A stretch of DNA of 64,000 nucleotides from Fundidesulfovibrio terrae (GCF_022808915.1 NZ_JAKZFS010000003.1:248001-312000); one strand, 5' to 3'; positions 24,783-33,751 are shown, counted from the first letter of the stretch. Translations and numbers: made by a program. The notes: a model not told the origin generated them from the sequence alone.

Positions 24783-26105
24783 ATGCAACCCCGTCCTTAT
24801 TTCACACGCCTGCTCGCCATATCCCTCGCGCTTCTTTTCGGCGCGGCGGTGTTCATCTTCTACGAGACCAGCTTCAACGCCCAGGCCGTGCAGCTGAAGG
24901 AATTCGAGGAGCGCGAGGCCAACACCCTGCGCGTGGTGGAATGGCTGCTGGCCTCCAAGGCCCCCTATTCCGGGGCGGAGTCGCTGCGCGGCCAGATCGG
25001 CGAACTCTCCAAGCGTTTCGGCATCCGCATCACCTACATCGAGGACGGCAAGGTGCTGGCCGAATCCGACCTGCCTCCCGCCGAGGCGGACAAGATGGAA
25101 GACCACTCCACCAGGCCCGAGGTGGTGGAGGCCGTGAAGACCGGATTCGGGCAATCCAACCGTTACAGCAACACGCTCCAGACCGAGATGCTCTACGTGG
25201 CCACCAGCATGAAGGGCACCGCCGGACTGCCCGACGGCGTGCTGCGCATCGCCGTGCCGTTCTCCGCCGTGCAGAAGTCGCTCTCGGAGTCGCGCTCGCG
25301 CTTCCTGGCCGTGGTGGCCGCCATGGTGCTGTGTTCGGTGGTCCTGGTGGTGTTTTTGGTGCGGCGCACCCAGGCCATGCTGCGCTCCTTCGGCCAGGTG
25401 GTGGGAGACCTGGGGCGCGAAGCGGCCCCGGACAAGATTCGCGTCTATCCCGGAACGGAGTTCAAGCCCCTGGTGGATTCCATCAACGTGCTGGCCAAGC
25501 AGGCCCGCAAGAGCATGCGCCACCTGCACGAAACCCGCTGCCAGTACGAGGCCGTGCTCGGCAAGATGACCGACGCCGTGGCCGTGCTGGACCAGGACGG
25601 GGTCATCCTGGCCCACAACGCCGCCCTGGAGTCGCTTCTGGACAACCCAGCCCTGCCCCCGGTCGGGCGGAACGTCCTAGAGGCCGGGCTTGGGCTCGCG
25701 GTGCACAACGCCGTGCGCGAAGCTTACGGCCAGGATTCCTCCGGCCCACGCCGCTTCGTGACCACCCTGCTCGGCGGAAAGATCGCCGACGTGGACCTGG
25801 TCCCCTACGCCACGGCCAAGGGCAAGCCCCGCCTGATCCTGGTGCTGCACGACATCACCGCCATGAAGAACGCGGAGCTCATCCTGCGCGAGTTCGTCAT
25901 CAACGCCTCGCACCAGCTGCGCACCCCGCTCACCAGCATCCAAGGCTACGCCGCCACCTTGCTGGAATCGCCTCCCGAGGACATGGAGCAGGCCCAGGGC
26001 ATGCTCTCGACCATTCTCAGAAAAAGCCAGGACATGAGCGCCGTGGTCACGGAGCTCCTGGACACTGCCGCGCCCCAGGCCGAAAGCGCACGCCGGCAGT
26101 CATAA
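24783..26105 (+). CDS. PhoR-like histidine kinase lacking the ATP-binding domain
   Basis: A 440-residue membrane sensor. Helix 1 (about 9-29), a periplasmic sensor domain (about 30-175), helix 2 (about 177-197), a HAMP-like linker, a PAS domain (about 255-360) and a HisKA domain with the phospho-acceptor H377 in ASHQLRTPLTS. The protein ends only 63 residues after H377, so the N, G1 and G2 boxes of the HATPase domain are missing. The stop is followed within 35 nt by the DUF47 gene, leaving no room for the lost domain. Context suggests phosphate sensing; it cannot phosphorylate itself alone. Confidence 0.88.
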   Translation: MQPRPYFTRLLAISLALLFGAAVFIFYETSFNAQAVQLKEFEEREANTLRVVEWLLASKAPYSGAESLRGQIGELSKRFGIRITYIEDGKVLAESDLPPAEADKMEDHSTRPEVVEAVKTGFGQSNRYSNTLQTEMLYVATSMKGTAGLPDGVLRIAVPFSAVQKSLSESRSRFLAVVAAMVLCSVVLVVFLVRRTQAMLRSFGQVVGDLGREAAPDKIRVYPGTEFKPLVDSINVLAKQARKSMRHLHETRCQYEAVLGKMTDAVAVLDQDGVILAHNAALESLLDNPALPPVGRNVLEAGLGLAVHNAVREAYGQDSSGPRRFVTTLLGGKIADVDLVPYATAKGKPRLILVLHDITAMKNAELILREFVINASHQLRTPLTSIQGYAATLLESPPEDMEQAQGMLSTILRKSQDMSAVVTELLDTAAPQAESARRQS

Positions 26106-26139
26106 ATAAAGACAAACCGCATACGCCCAAGGAGCCCCC

Positions 26140-26778
26140 ATGGGATTTTCCCTCTTCCCGAAGGACGTCAAGTTCTTCGACCTCTTCAAGGACCAGAACC
26201 GGAAACTGCTCAAGGCCGTGACCATCCTGGACGAGATATTCCACAGCTTCGAGGATGTCGAAGACCGCTGCACGCGCATCAACATCATCGAGGCCGAAGC
26301 CAACACCATCTCGCGGCGCATCTCCACGGAGTTGTCCTCTACCTTCATCACTCCCATCGACCGTGAGGACATCCACCAGATCAACATCACCCAGGAAGCC
26401 CTGATCAACATCGTCAAGGCCACGGCCACGCGCATCGGGCTCCTGGACTGCGGCGAGGTCCTCTACCCCTCGCGCAGGCTGGTGCGTTCGCTCAAGATCA
26501 TGATCGAGGAGGCCGGGCACCTCCTGGGCAAGCTCTCCCAGAACAAGCCCGCCAAGGAACACATCGAGATCATCAAGGCCCACAAGTACGAGTGCGAGAT
26601 GCTCCTGCTGGTGGGGCTCGGCGAGCTCTACGAAACAAAGGACCAGAAGAAGGACGACGCGGCCTCCATCATCCACATCGTCAAGTGGAACCACATCTAC
26701 GGCCGTATCGAGCAGGCCGTGGAACGCGCCGAACGCTTAAGCGACGTGCTCGAAGGGGTCCTGCTTAAACATGCCTGA
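26140..26778 (+). CDS. DUF47/PhoU-like regulator of Pit transporter
   Basis: A 212-residue all-helical protein of the DUF47 (TIGR00153) family, which resembles PhoU. Visible landmarks: FFDLFKDQNRKLLKAVTIL, INIIEAEANTISRRISTEL, SSTFITPIDREDIHQI and VKWNHIYGRIEQAVERAERLSDVLE. Members are usually encoded next to Pit-type phosphate transporters and are thought to control them. Here its last 8 nt overlap the Pit gene, so the two are co-translated. Confidence 0.92.
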   Translation: MGFSLFPKDVKFFDLFKDQNRKLLKAVTILDEIFHSFEDVEDRCTRINIIEAEANTISRRISTELSSTFITPIDREDIHQINITQEALINIVKATATRIGLLDCGEVLYPSRRLVRSLKIMIEEAGHLLGKLSQNKPAKEHIEIIKAHKYECEMLLLVGLGELYETKDQKKDDAASIIHIVKWNHIYGRIEQAVERAERLSDVLEGVLLKHA

Positions 26779-27781
26779 GATACCTCTTCTCCTCATTGTG
26801 ATCGTGGTCGTCGCCCTGGTGTTCGATTTCACCAACGGCGCCCACGACTCGGCCAACGCCATCGCCACGGTCGTGTCCACCAAGGTGCTCTCCCCCAGGA
26901 CGGCCGTGCTCATGGCTGCCGCGCTGGACCTGTTCGGGGCCTTCCTGGGCACCGAAGTGGCCCAGACCGTGGGCAGCGGCATCGTGGGGCCGGACGTTGT
27001 CGCAGGCTGCAAGATCCTGGTCCTGGCGGCCCTGTTCGGGGCCATCTGCTGGAACGTCCTCACCTGGTATCTGGGAATACCGTCCTCCTCTTCCCACGCC
27101 CTGATCGGGGGCCTGGTCGGCGCGACCATCGCCTACAAGGGCTGGGACGCCCCGAGCTATGCCTCCATCATCAAGAAGGTCGTCGTGCCGCTCTTGGCGT
27201 CGCCAGTGGCCGGTTTCCTGATGGGGTATTTTCTCATGGTCCTGCTGTCCTGGCTGTTCGTGAAGGCTCATCCCAGGACAGTCAACACCGCCTTCAAGAA
27301 GCTCCAGATCCTCTCCTCGGCCGTCATGGCCACCAGCCATGGCCTCAATGACGCCCAGAAGACCATGGGCGTCATCACCCTGGCCCTGGTCATATTCAAG
27401 ATCCAGCCCGACGTGAGCATCCCCGTCTGGGTCAAGATCGCGTGCGCCACGGCCATGGCGCTCGGCACCGCGAGCGGTGGCTGGAAGATCGTGAAGACCA
27501 TGGGCCACAAGATATTCAAGCTCGAACCCGTGCACGGCTTCGCCGCCGAAACCGCCGCTGCGGCGGTCATCATGAGCGCCTCGGCCATGGGCGCGCCCAT
27601 CAGCACCACCCACACCATCTCCACCACGGTCATCGGCGTGGGAGCCTCCAAGCGCTTCTCGGCCGTGCGCTGGGGGGTGGCGGGCAACCTCGTGATCGCC
27701 TGGGTGTTGACGATTCCGGCTTCGGCGTGCGTGGGGGCGCTTTGCTTCTGGGCGCTGGAACTGATGGGGCTGGGCGGGTAG
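26771..27781 (+). CDS. pit: Low-affinity inorganic phosphate transporter (Pit/PHO4 family)
   Basis: A 336-residue polytopic protein with both PHO4 repeat signatures: FDFTNGAHDSANAIATVVSTKVLSP at the N-terminus and SHGLNDAQKTMGVITL in the second half, plus PSSSSHALIGGLVG and APISTTHTISTTVIGVG. It imports metal-phosphate with protons or sodium. It forms an operon with the DUF47 gene and the truncated sensor, ended by a strong terminator. Confidence 0.94.
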   Translation: MPEIPLLLIVIVVVALVFDFTNGAHDSANAIATVVSTKVLSPRTAVLMAAALDLFGAFLGTEVAQTVGSGIVGPDVVAGCKILVLAALFGAICWNVLTWYLGIPSSSSHALIGGLVGATIAYKGWDAPSYASIIKKVVVPLLASPVAGFLMGYFLMVLLSWLFVKAHPRTVNTAFKKLQILSSAVMATSHGLNDAQKTMGVITLALVIFKIQPDVSIPVWVKIACATAMALGTASGGWKIVKTMGHKIFKLEPVHGFAAETAAAAVIMSASAMGAPISTTHTISTTVIGVGASKRFSAVRWGVAGNLVIAWVLTIPASACVGALCFWALELMGLGG

Positions 27782-27804
27782 ACCGCTCCGGCGCCGTCAC
27801 ATGC

Positions 27805-27839
27805 AAAAAAAGGCCGCCCCTCACGGGGCGGCCTTTTTT
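27805..27839. terminator. Strong bidirectional intrinsic terminator
   Basis: Stem AAAAAAAGGCCGCCCC / GGGGCGGCCTTTTTT with loop TCAC. It has poly-A and poly-T on both sides and lies between the convergent pit and marR-like genes. Confidence 0.92.
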
Positions 27840-27865
27840 GATGCGCCAGGATCGGTGCGGCCGGG

Positions 27866-28327
27866 CTATCCGGCAGCCAGCAGATTGTCGCGCATGGCCA
27901 GCAGCACGGTGTGGGCCAGGCGCACGTCGCCCTCGGGGATGCCCCGGGCGATCTCGCGCTCCACGCTCTGCGCCGCCTGCACCAGTTCGTCCAGGAAGGG
28001 CTCGGCCTTGTCCGTGAGGCTCACGTGCTTCACCCGCCGGTCGCCGGGCACGGCGTCCCGCTTCACCCAGCCCATGCCCTCCAGCCGGTCCAGGAGCCTC
28101 ACCAGCGAGGGGCCCTCCACGAAGAGCGCGTCGGCAAGCTCCCGCTGGGAGATCGGGCCTCCACTGCACAGAAGCGTGCCAACCACGTTCCACATGGCCT
28201 TGGAGAGCCCGTGGCGACGCAGCCGCTCGTCGATCCTGGACCGGAACGCCCGGCTCACTTCCTTCAGCGTGACAAAGAACCCCTCGATGCCCTCCCTCGG
28301 CACGGCCGAGCACGGCTTGAGCTTCAT
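27866..28327 (-). CDS. MarR-family transcriptional regulator of the RND operon
   Basis: A 153-residue winged-helix protein. The helix-turn-helix region is CSGGPISQRELADALFVEGPSLVRLLDRLEGMGWVKR and the wing is PGDRRVKHVSLT, both typical of MarR. ATG at 28327 overlaps the pump stop codon (ATGA) and has AAGGGGGA upstream, which is better than an ATG at 28348. It is the third gene of the adaptor-pump-regulator operon, so autoregulation through the palindrome at 32756-32775 is likely. Confidence 0.9.
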   Translation of the reverse strand: MKLKPCSAVPREGIEGFFVTLKEVSRAFRSRIDERLRRHGLSKAMWNVVGTLLCSGGPISQRELADALFVEGPSLVRLLDRLEGMGWVKRDAVPGDRRVKHVSLTDKAEPFLDELVQAAQSVEREIARGIPEGDVRLAHTVLLAMRDNLLAAG

Positions 28328-31300
28328 GACTCGTCCCCCTTGCGCCATTTGCGCCCGATGTTTCCGAGGCTCATGATGAGCTTGAAGAAGACCGGGATGA
28401 ACAGGGGAGCCAGGAAGGTCGCTCCGAGCATCCCGCCGATCACGCCCGTTCCGATGGCGTGCCTGCTGTTGGCGCCCGCGCCCGAGCTCAGGGCGAGGGG
28501 AACGCAGCCCAAAACGAACGCGAGCGAGGTCATGATGATGGGTCGGAAGCGCAGGCGCGCGGCCTCCATGGCCGCCTCGGCCAGGGTGCGTCCCTGCTTG
28601 TAGCTCAAGACCGCGAATTCCACGATCAGGATGGCGTTCTTGGCCGCAAGGCCGATGAGCGTCACCAACGCCACCTGGAAGTAGATGTCGTTTGAGAGCC
28701 CCCGGGCCCAGGTGGCCAGGATGGCCCCGAACACGGCGAAGGGCACGGCCAGCACCACGGCCAGGGGCAGGGTCCAGCGCTCGTACTGGGCCGCCAGGAT
28801 GAGGAACACCATGATGATGCCGAGCAGGAACACCAGGGCCGAGGAGCCGCTGGCCGCCTTCTCCTGGTAGGAGGAGCCGGACCAGGCCAGGCTGTACTCG
28901 GCGGGCAGCACCTCTTTCGCCACGGCCTCCATGGCCGCCATGGCCTGGCCCGAGCTGAAGCCCGGCGCGGGCGAGCCCATGAGCTTGGCCGCCGGGAACA
29001 CATTGAAGCGCTCCATCACCTCGGGGCCGCTGGACTGGCTGACATTCACCAGCGACGGCAGGGGGATCATCTCGCCCTTGGCCGTGCGCACGAACACGTC
29101 CCGCAGGGCCTCGGGCCGGTCGCGGAAGTCCGCCTCGGACTGCAGCGTCACCCGGAAGGTGCGGCCGTACTTGTTGAAGTCGTTGACGTAATAGGCCCCG
29201 AAGGTGGCCTGCATCACCTCGAACACGCTGCCCACGGCGACGCCCTGGGCCAGGGCCTTGTCGCGGTCCAGTTCCACGTGCAGCTGGGGCACGTTGGCCC
29301 CGAAGGTCGTGGACACCCGGGCCAGCTCCGGCCGCTTGCCCGCCGCCGCGATGACCTTTTCGGTCATGGCCGCCAGGGCCTTGCTGTCGCCCTCGCCGCG
29401 GCTCTGGATGTAGGCCTCGAAGCCGCCGGTGGTGCTCATGCCGGTGATGGGCGGCGGGTTGAAGGCCAGCACCATGCCGCTTGGGATGCCCATGCCCAGG
29501 CCGAAGATGCGCTTGACCAGGTCAAAGGAGCTCTGGCCCGGCGCGTGGCGCTGTTCCCAGGGCTTCAAGGTGATAAACGACGTGCCGTAGTTGGAGCGGT
29601 TGGCCCCGGTGAGCGCGTCGTAGCCCGCGAAGGTCGCGGTCTCGGCCACGGTGGGGTCCTTGCTGGTCATGTCGTCCAGAACGGCGCAGATTTCGCGGCT
29701 GCGCACAAGCGACGCGCCGTCGGGCAGGATGGTGGCCGCGATGACGAACCCCTGGTCCTCGTCGGGGAGCATGGCCCCGGGCACCAGCTTGAAAAGCCCC
29801 CACGAGACCGCGCACAATCCCGCGAACAGGGCCACTGCCAGCACAGGCCTGCCGAGCAGGAAGCGCACGCCGCCCACGTAGCCGTCAGTGAACTTCTCAA
29901 AGCCTGCGTTGAAGGTCCTGAAGAACCCGCGCGGGGCGTGGTGCAGGTCGGGCAGCAAAAGCGAGCACAGGGCCGGGGTCAGGGTCAGGGCCACGATGCC
30001 GGAGATCACCACGGACACCGCGATGGTGATGGCGAACTGCTTGTACAGTTCGCCCGTCAGCCCGCCCATGAAGGCCACGGGCACGAACACCGAGCACAGC
30101 ACCAGCACGATGGCGATGATGGGCCCGGTCACCTCCTCCATGGCCCTGGCCGTGGCCAGCGGCGCGCGCAACCCCTCCGAGCGCATGATGCGCTCCACGT
30201 TCTCCAGCACCACGATGGCGTCGTCCACCACGATGCCGATGGCCAGCACCATGCCGAAGAGCGTCAGGGTGTTGATGGAGAATCCGAGGGCGTACATGCC
30301 CGCGAACGCGCCCACGATGGACACGGGCACGGCCAGGAAGGGAATGAGCGTGGCCCGGAAGTTCTGCAGGAAGAGGTACACCACGAGAAACACCAGGAGC
30401 ATGGCCTCGCCCAGGGTCTTGACCACCTCGTGGATGGACACGCGCACGAACTCCGTAGTGTCGTACACCACCGAGTGGGTGATGCCAGCCGGGAAGCGCG
30501 CCGAGAGCTCGGCCATCTTGGCCTTGACCGCGTCCGAGGTCTGCAGGGCGTTGGCCCCGGGAGCCAGGAACACGCCCATGGGCACGGTGGGCTTGCCGTT
30601 GTGCTTGCCAGAGAAGTTGTAGTCTTTCGCGCCGAGCTCCACCCGAGCCACGTCCTTCAGGCGAAGCGACGAGCCGTCCGCCTCGGAGCGCAGGATGATG
30701 TTCCCGAACTCCTCGGGCGTGGTGAGGCGACCCTTGGTGGTGACCATGTAGTTGATGTCCACGCGCTGGGCCGTGGGCTCCTGGCCGATGCGTCCGGCCG
30801 CGTACTGGGCGTTTTGCTGGTTGATGGCCTGGGCCACGTCGCCCGGCGTGAGCTTGAGCTGCGCCAGCTTGTCCGGGCGCAGCCACACGCGCATGGAATA
30901 GTCCTGGCTGCCGAAGATCACGGCGTCGCCCACGCCCGGCAGGCGCCTGAGCTCGTCAAGCACGTTCACCAGGGCGTAGTTGCTGATGAACACCGTGTCG
31001 TAGCGGCCGTCAGGGGAGTCCATGGTCAGGACCTGCAGGAAGTTCGAGGACTTCTTGCTCACCGTGACGCCCTGCCTGCGGACCTCCTCGGGCAGCGAGG
31101 TAAGCCCCGACTGCACCCGGTTGTTGACGTTGATGGTGGCCTGGTCAGGATCGGTGCCCACGGCGAAGACCACCGAGATGCTGATGGACCCGTCGCCCGC
31201 GCTGGTTGAGCGCATGTAGAGCATCCTGTCCACGCCGTTGATCTGCTGCTCAAGCGGCGCGGCCACGGTCTGGGCGATCACCTCGGGGCTCGCCCCCGGA

Positions 31301-31449
31301 TAGTACGCCTGGACCTGCACCTCGGGCGGGATGATGTTGGGGTACTGGGCGATGGGCAGGGCGTTCATGGCCACGAGGCCCGCCATGACGATGACCAGCG
31401 AAATGACCGTGGAGAAGATGGGGCGGCTCAGGAAAAAACGCGACAGCAT
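28324..31449 (-). CDS. RND multidrug efflux pump, HAE1/AcrB family
   Basis: A 1041-residue inner-membrane pump of full AcrB length with 12 membrane helices and two large periplasmic loops. The proton-relay aspartates D409 and D410 are present in GIVVDDAIVVLENVER, and the N-terminus FFLSRPIFSTVISLVIVMAG is typical. It would expel hydrophobic drugs or toxic metabolites from the periplasm in complex with the adaptor encoded upstream. No TolC-like outer-membrane gene is in this operon, so it must use one encoded elsewhere. Confidence 0.95.
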   Translation of the reverse strand: MLSRFFLSRPIFSTVISLVIVMAGLVAMNALPIAQYPNIIPPEVQVQAYYPGASPEVIAQTVAAPLEQQINGVDRMLYMRSTSAGDGSISISVVFAVGTDPDQATINVNNRVQSGLTSLPEEVRRQGVTVSKKSSNFLQVLTMDSPDGRYDTVFISNYALVNVLDELRRLPGVGDAVIFGSQDYSMRVWLRPDKLAQLKLTPGDVAQAINQQNAQYAAGRIGQEPTAQRVDINYMVTTKGRLTTPEEFGNIILRSEADGSSLRLKDVARVELGAKDYNFSGKHNGKPTVPMGVFLAPGANALQTSDAVKAKMAELSARFPAGITHSVVYDTTEFVRVSIHEVVKTLGEAMLLVFLVVYLFLQNFRATLIPFLAVPVSIVGAFAGMYALGFSINTLTLFGMVLAIGIVVDDAIVVLENVERIMRSEGLRAPLATARAMEEVTGPIIAIVLVLCSVFVPVAFMGGLTGELYKQFAITIAVSVVISGIVALTLTPALCSLLLPDLHHAPRGFFRTFNAGFEKFTDGYVGGVRFLLGRPVLAVALFAGLCAVSWGLFKLVPGAMLPDEDQGFVIAATILPDGASLVRSREICAVLDDMTSKDPTVAETATFAGYDALTGANRSNYGTSFITLKPWEQRHAPGQSSFDLVKRIFGLGMGIPSGMVLAFNPPPITGMSTTGGFEAYIQSRGEGDSKALAAMTEKVIAAAGKRPELARVSTTFGANVPQLHVELDRDKALAQGVAVGSVFEVMQATFGAYYVNDFNKYGRTFRVTLQSEADFRDRPEALRDVFVRTAKGEMIPLPSLVNVSQSSGPEVMERFNVFPAAKLMGSPAPGFSSGQAMAAMEAVAKEVLPAEYSLAWSGSSYQEKAASGSSALVFLLGIIMVFLILAAQYERWTLPLAVVLAVPFAVFGAILATWARGLSNDIYFQVALVTLIGLAAKNAILIVEFAVLSYKQGRTLAEAAMEAARLRFRPIIMTSLAFVLGCVPLALSSGAGANSRHAIGTGVIGGMLGATFLAPLFIPVFFKLIMSLGNIGRKWRKGDES

Positions 31450-31464
31450 GCCTGATCCTCCACC

Positions 31465-32691
31465 CTACCCGGCCTGGCCGTCGGGGCTCTTGGCGGGAGC
31501 CTCTGCGGGGCTCTTGGCGGTGGGCTCCGCCCCGGCTTCCCTGGGGTTCACCGGAGCGCCGGGGTGCACCTTGATGACGCCCTCCACCACGATGCGCTCG
31601 CCGGACTCCAGCCCGGACTCGATCAGGTAGGCGTTGCCCTGGGTCTCGCCCAGGGTCACGATGCGGGGCTCCACCATGTTCTGGGCGTTCACCACCCAGA
31701 CCATGGCCCCCTGCTGGGTCTGGAGCACCGCGCCCTGGGGGATGGTCATGGCCTGCTTGAGCACCGCCCCGGCAAGCTTGGCTCGGACGAACTGCCCGGG
31801 CATGAGCGCGCCGTCGGGGTTGGGCACCTCGGCCCGGGCCTTGACCACGCCCGTCTGGGCGTCCACCTGGGTGTCGGTGAAGTTGACCTTTCCGGGGAGG
31901 GGGTACACGCTTCCGTCGGCCAGCACGAGGCGTACCTCGAAGTCCTGCCCGTTCTCGAAGGCCATCCTGCCCGAGGCGCGGTTGGCGCGGAACTTCATGG
32001 CCTGGGCGCTGGGGATGGAGAAGTTCACGTACACCGGGTCGATGCGGTTGACCACGGTGAGCAGGCTCGAATCCGCGCTCGTGCCCACCAGGCTCCCCTC
32101 GGAGCGGGTCTCCTTGCTGGTGACCCCGGTGATGGGCGCCTCCACCCGGGTGTAGCCCAGGTTGATGCGCGCCTCGCGCACTTTGCCCTGGGCGGCGCGG
32201 ACCTCGGCCGTGGCGGACTCGTAATTGGTCTGGGCGTCGTCGGCGTCCTTCTGGCTGACCACGTCGGCCTGGCGCAGCTTGCGCATGCGCTCCAGGTCGC
32301 GCTTGGTCTGCGCGAGCCTGGCCTCGGCCTGCTCCAGCGCCCCCTGGGCCTGCTCCAGGGCGGCCTTGAACGGCTCGGGGTCGATCAAAAACATCAGGTC
32401 GCCCTGGCGCACCTGGGTGCCCTCGACATAGGCCCTTTTCAGCAGGATGCCTCCCACGCGGGCGCGCACCTCCACCTCGCGCGAGCCAGTCACCTGGCCC
32501 ATGTATTCGATGTTCAGGGGAAGGTCCCCGCGGCTGATGGTCTTCACCACCACCTCCGGGGCGGGCATGCCCCCGGCGGGCGCGGATTGCCCCGAGCTTT
32601 CCTTGCCGCAGCCGGAAAGCGCCAGCAGGCACCACAGGAGGAGAAGAACGGCGTTCACGCGCGGTGCGCGTTGCGGACGAGACACTGGCAT
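31465..32691 (-). CDS. RND periplasmic adaptor (AcrA/MexE type lipoprotein)
   Basis: A 408-residue membrane fusion protein. The signal peptide ends at lipobox LSG-C28. Then come the barrel-sandwich half EVEVRARVGGILLKRAYVEGTQVRQGDLMF, a coiled-coil hairpin (about 100-165), the second lipoyl half YTRVEAPITGVTS, a beta-barrel and a membrane-proximal domain. It bridges the pump to an outer-membrane channel. First gene of the operon, 15 nt before the pump gene. Confidence 0.94.
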   Translation of the reverse strand: MPVSRPQRAPRVNAVLLLLWCLLALSGCGKESSGQSAPAGGMPAPEVVVKTISRGDLPLNIEYMGQVTGSREVEVRARVGGILLKRAYVEGTQVRQGDLMFLIDPEPFKAALEQAQGALEQAEARLAQTKRDLERMRKLRQADVVSQKDADDAQTNYESATAEVRAAQGKVREARINLGYTRVEAPITGVTSKETRSEGSLVGTSADSSLLTVVNRIDPVYVNFSIPSAQAMKFRANRASGRMAFENGQDFEVRLVLADGSVYPLPGKVNFTDTQVDAQTGVVKARAEVPNPDGALMPGQFVRAKLAGAVLKQAMTIPQGAVLQTQQGAMVWVVNAQNMVEPRIVTLGETQGNAYLIESGLESGERIVVEGVIKVHPGAPVNPREAGAEPTAKSPAEAPAKSPDGQAG

Positions 32692-32755
32692 GGGGGATAC
32701 TCCTTGGAACGTGGCGAACGACGCGGATAGGCGAGGTCCGGAATCGATAGCGGTT

Positions 32756-32775
32756 AATTAGTTAGCTATCTAATT
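32756..32775. promoter_or_regulatory. Palindromic MarR-type operator
   Basis: AATTAG-TTAGCTAT-CTAATT is self-complementary at 18 of 20 positions; only positions 7 and 14 break symmetry. Size and AT-rich arms suit a MarR dimer site. It overlaps the candidate -10 box of the efflux operon promoter, so binding would block transcription. Confidence 0.75.
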
Positions 32776-32795
32776 TTGTGCGGGAGAAGTGTCAA
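32767..32795 (-). promoter_or_regulatory. Promoter of the RND efflux operon
   Basis: On the minus strand a consensus -35 TTGACA (32790-32795) is followed after 17 nt by TAGATA (32767-32772). The -10 box lies inside the MarR-type palindrome. The adaptor start codon is about 75 nt downstream. Confidence 0.6.
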
Positions 32796-32840
32796 GCGGG
32801 AAAGCCTGCGGAAAGAACAAGAGCAAGAGCAGGAGAAGAT

Positions 32841-32953
32841 GCCTCCGGCGGCCAAAGGGTTGACTCGGGACGTCCTGGCCCTCGCCCTGCGGGCGCTGCA
32901 AGCAGCGCCCAATTCCGCCATCCTGCGGAATTGGCAGACCCTTTGGAATCCCC
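32841..32953 (+). repeat. Palindromic intergenic element, expanded copy D
   Basis: The head GCCTCCGGCGGCC is followed by the stem CCAAAGGGT (32852-32860), whose exact complement ACCCTTTGG is at 32938-32946, then AATCCCC. Unlike the short copies, 77 nt lie between the arms and contain two more hairpins: GGGCGCTG/CAGCGCCC (32891-32910) and CCAATTCCGC/GCGGAATTGG (32909-32934). Confidence 0.8.
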
Positions 32954-33000
32954 TGTAGCTCTCGCGTCGCTCGATGCGGGTTCGCACCAGCCGGGTGAGA

Positions 33001-33672
33001 CTATCTGGCGATCATGGCCCGCAGCACGTCGGCCGCGCCCTCGGCGTTGTGGCTCATGTCGTGCGTGTATTCGATGAACTTCACGAAGCGATATATTTCC
33101 CGGAAGTCGGCGTCCGCCGCGAAGGACTCTCGCTGCAGCTTGCGCGACGCTTTCGCGGCCCGGTGATGCTGCAGCCGCACCTCGTGGTAGGTCTCCTTCA
33201 CACCGGAACGGTCCTTGGTGGCCCCGTAGACCAGGTCCATGGTGCCCACGATGGCCGGCTTCAGGAGTTCCACCGTGCGGCAGGCTTCCCGGGCCAGCGA
33301 CCGGGCCGAGGCGGTCAGGTCCTTGGAGAGGTCCAGCCTGCGCATGCCCAGCCAGTTCAGGGCGTCCTGGGCGGAATCCAGGATGTTGTCCTGGCTGCGG
33401 GTGAAGTTGAGGAACAGGGTCTTGTCCACTTCCATGAAGATGTCGCGGGGCAGTCGGTTCCTTATGCGCCGCTTGATCTTGTCGGCCTGCCCCTCCAGGG
33501 TGTCGATCTCCACCGTGAGGGCCTGGAAGCCGGCCCCGTGGCCATTGTTCAAGTATTCCTTGAGAGCCGCCTCCACCACCATGACGCCCTTGGCCACCGG
33601 CTCGTAGTGTTCGAGCAGGCCCGGAAGGCATTTGCGGCCGGTCAGGCTCGAAATGAGTCTCGAAACAAACAT
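33001..33672 (-). CDS. Second DUF47/PhoU-like protein, not linked to a transporter
   Basis: A 223-residue helical protein of the DUF47 family: GLLEHYEPVAKGVMVVEAALKEYL, TLEGQADKIKRRIRNRLPRDIFM and FVKFIEYTHDMSHNAEGAADVLRAM. It is distinct from the copy at 26140-26778 and has no Pit gene beside it, so its partner is unknown. It is monocistronic, with a terminator-like hairpin in its 5' leader. Confidence 0.85.
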   Translation of the reverse strand: MFVSRLISSLTGRKCLPGLLEHYEPVAKGVMVVEAALKEYLNNGHGAGFQALTVEIDTLEGQADKIKRRIRNRLPRDIFMEVDKTLFLNFTRSQDNILDSAQDALNWLGMRRLDLSKDLTASARSLAREACRTVELLKPAIVGTMDLVYGATKDRSGVKETYHEVRLQHHRAAKASRKLQRESFAADADFREIYRFVKFIEYTHDMSHNAEGAADVLRAMIAR

Positions 33673-33728
33673 GCGGCGGCTCCTGGGTTCGATTTCACGA
33701 AGGATGTCCGTCTAGGGGTAAGAAAAAT

Positions 33729-33751
33729 CCCGCACCTTGGCAAGGTGCGGG
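33729..33751 (-). terminator. Terminator-like hairpin in the leader of the second DUF47 gene
   Basis: CCCGCACCTTG-G-CAAGGTGCGGG forms an 11-bp stem. On the minus strand it is followed at once by ATTTTTC, so it is a functional-looking intrinsic terminator for leftward transcription. No leftward gene lies between it and the start of the plus-strand kinase gene, so it stops either a leader RNA or antisense transcription. Confidence 0.6.

Noticed and set aside
26047-26694. A 215-codon minus-strand frame opposite the DUF47 gene
   Set aside because: Antisense shadow of a gene with clear DUF47 motifs; product is Asp/Val-rich with no domain.
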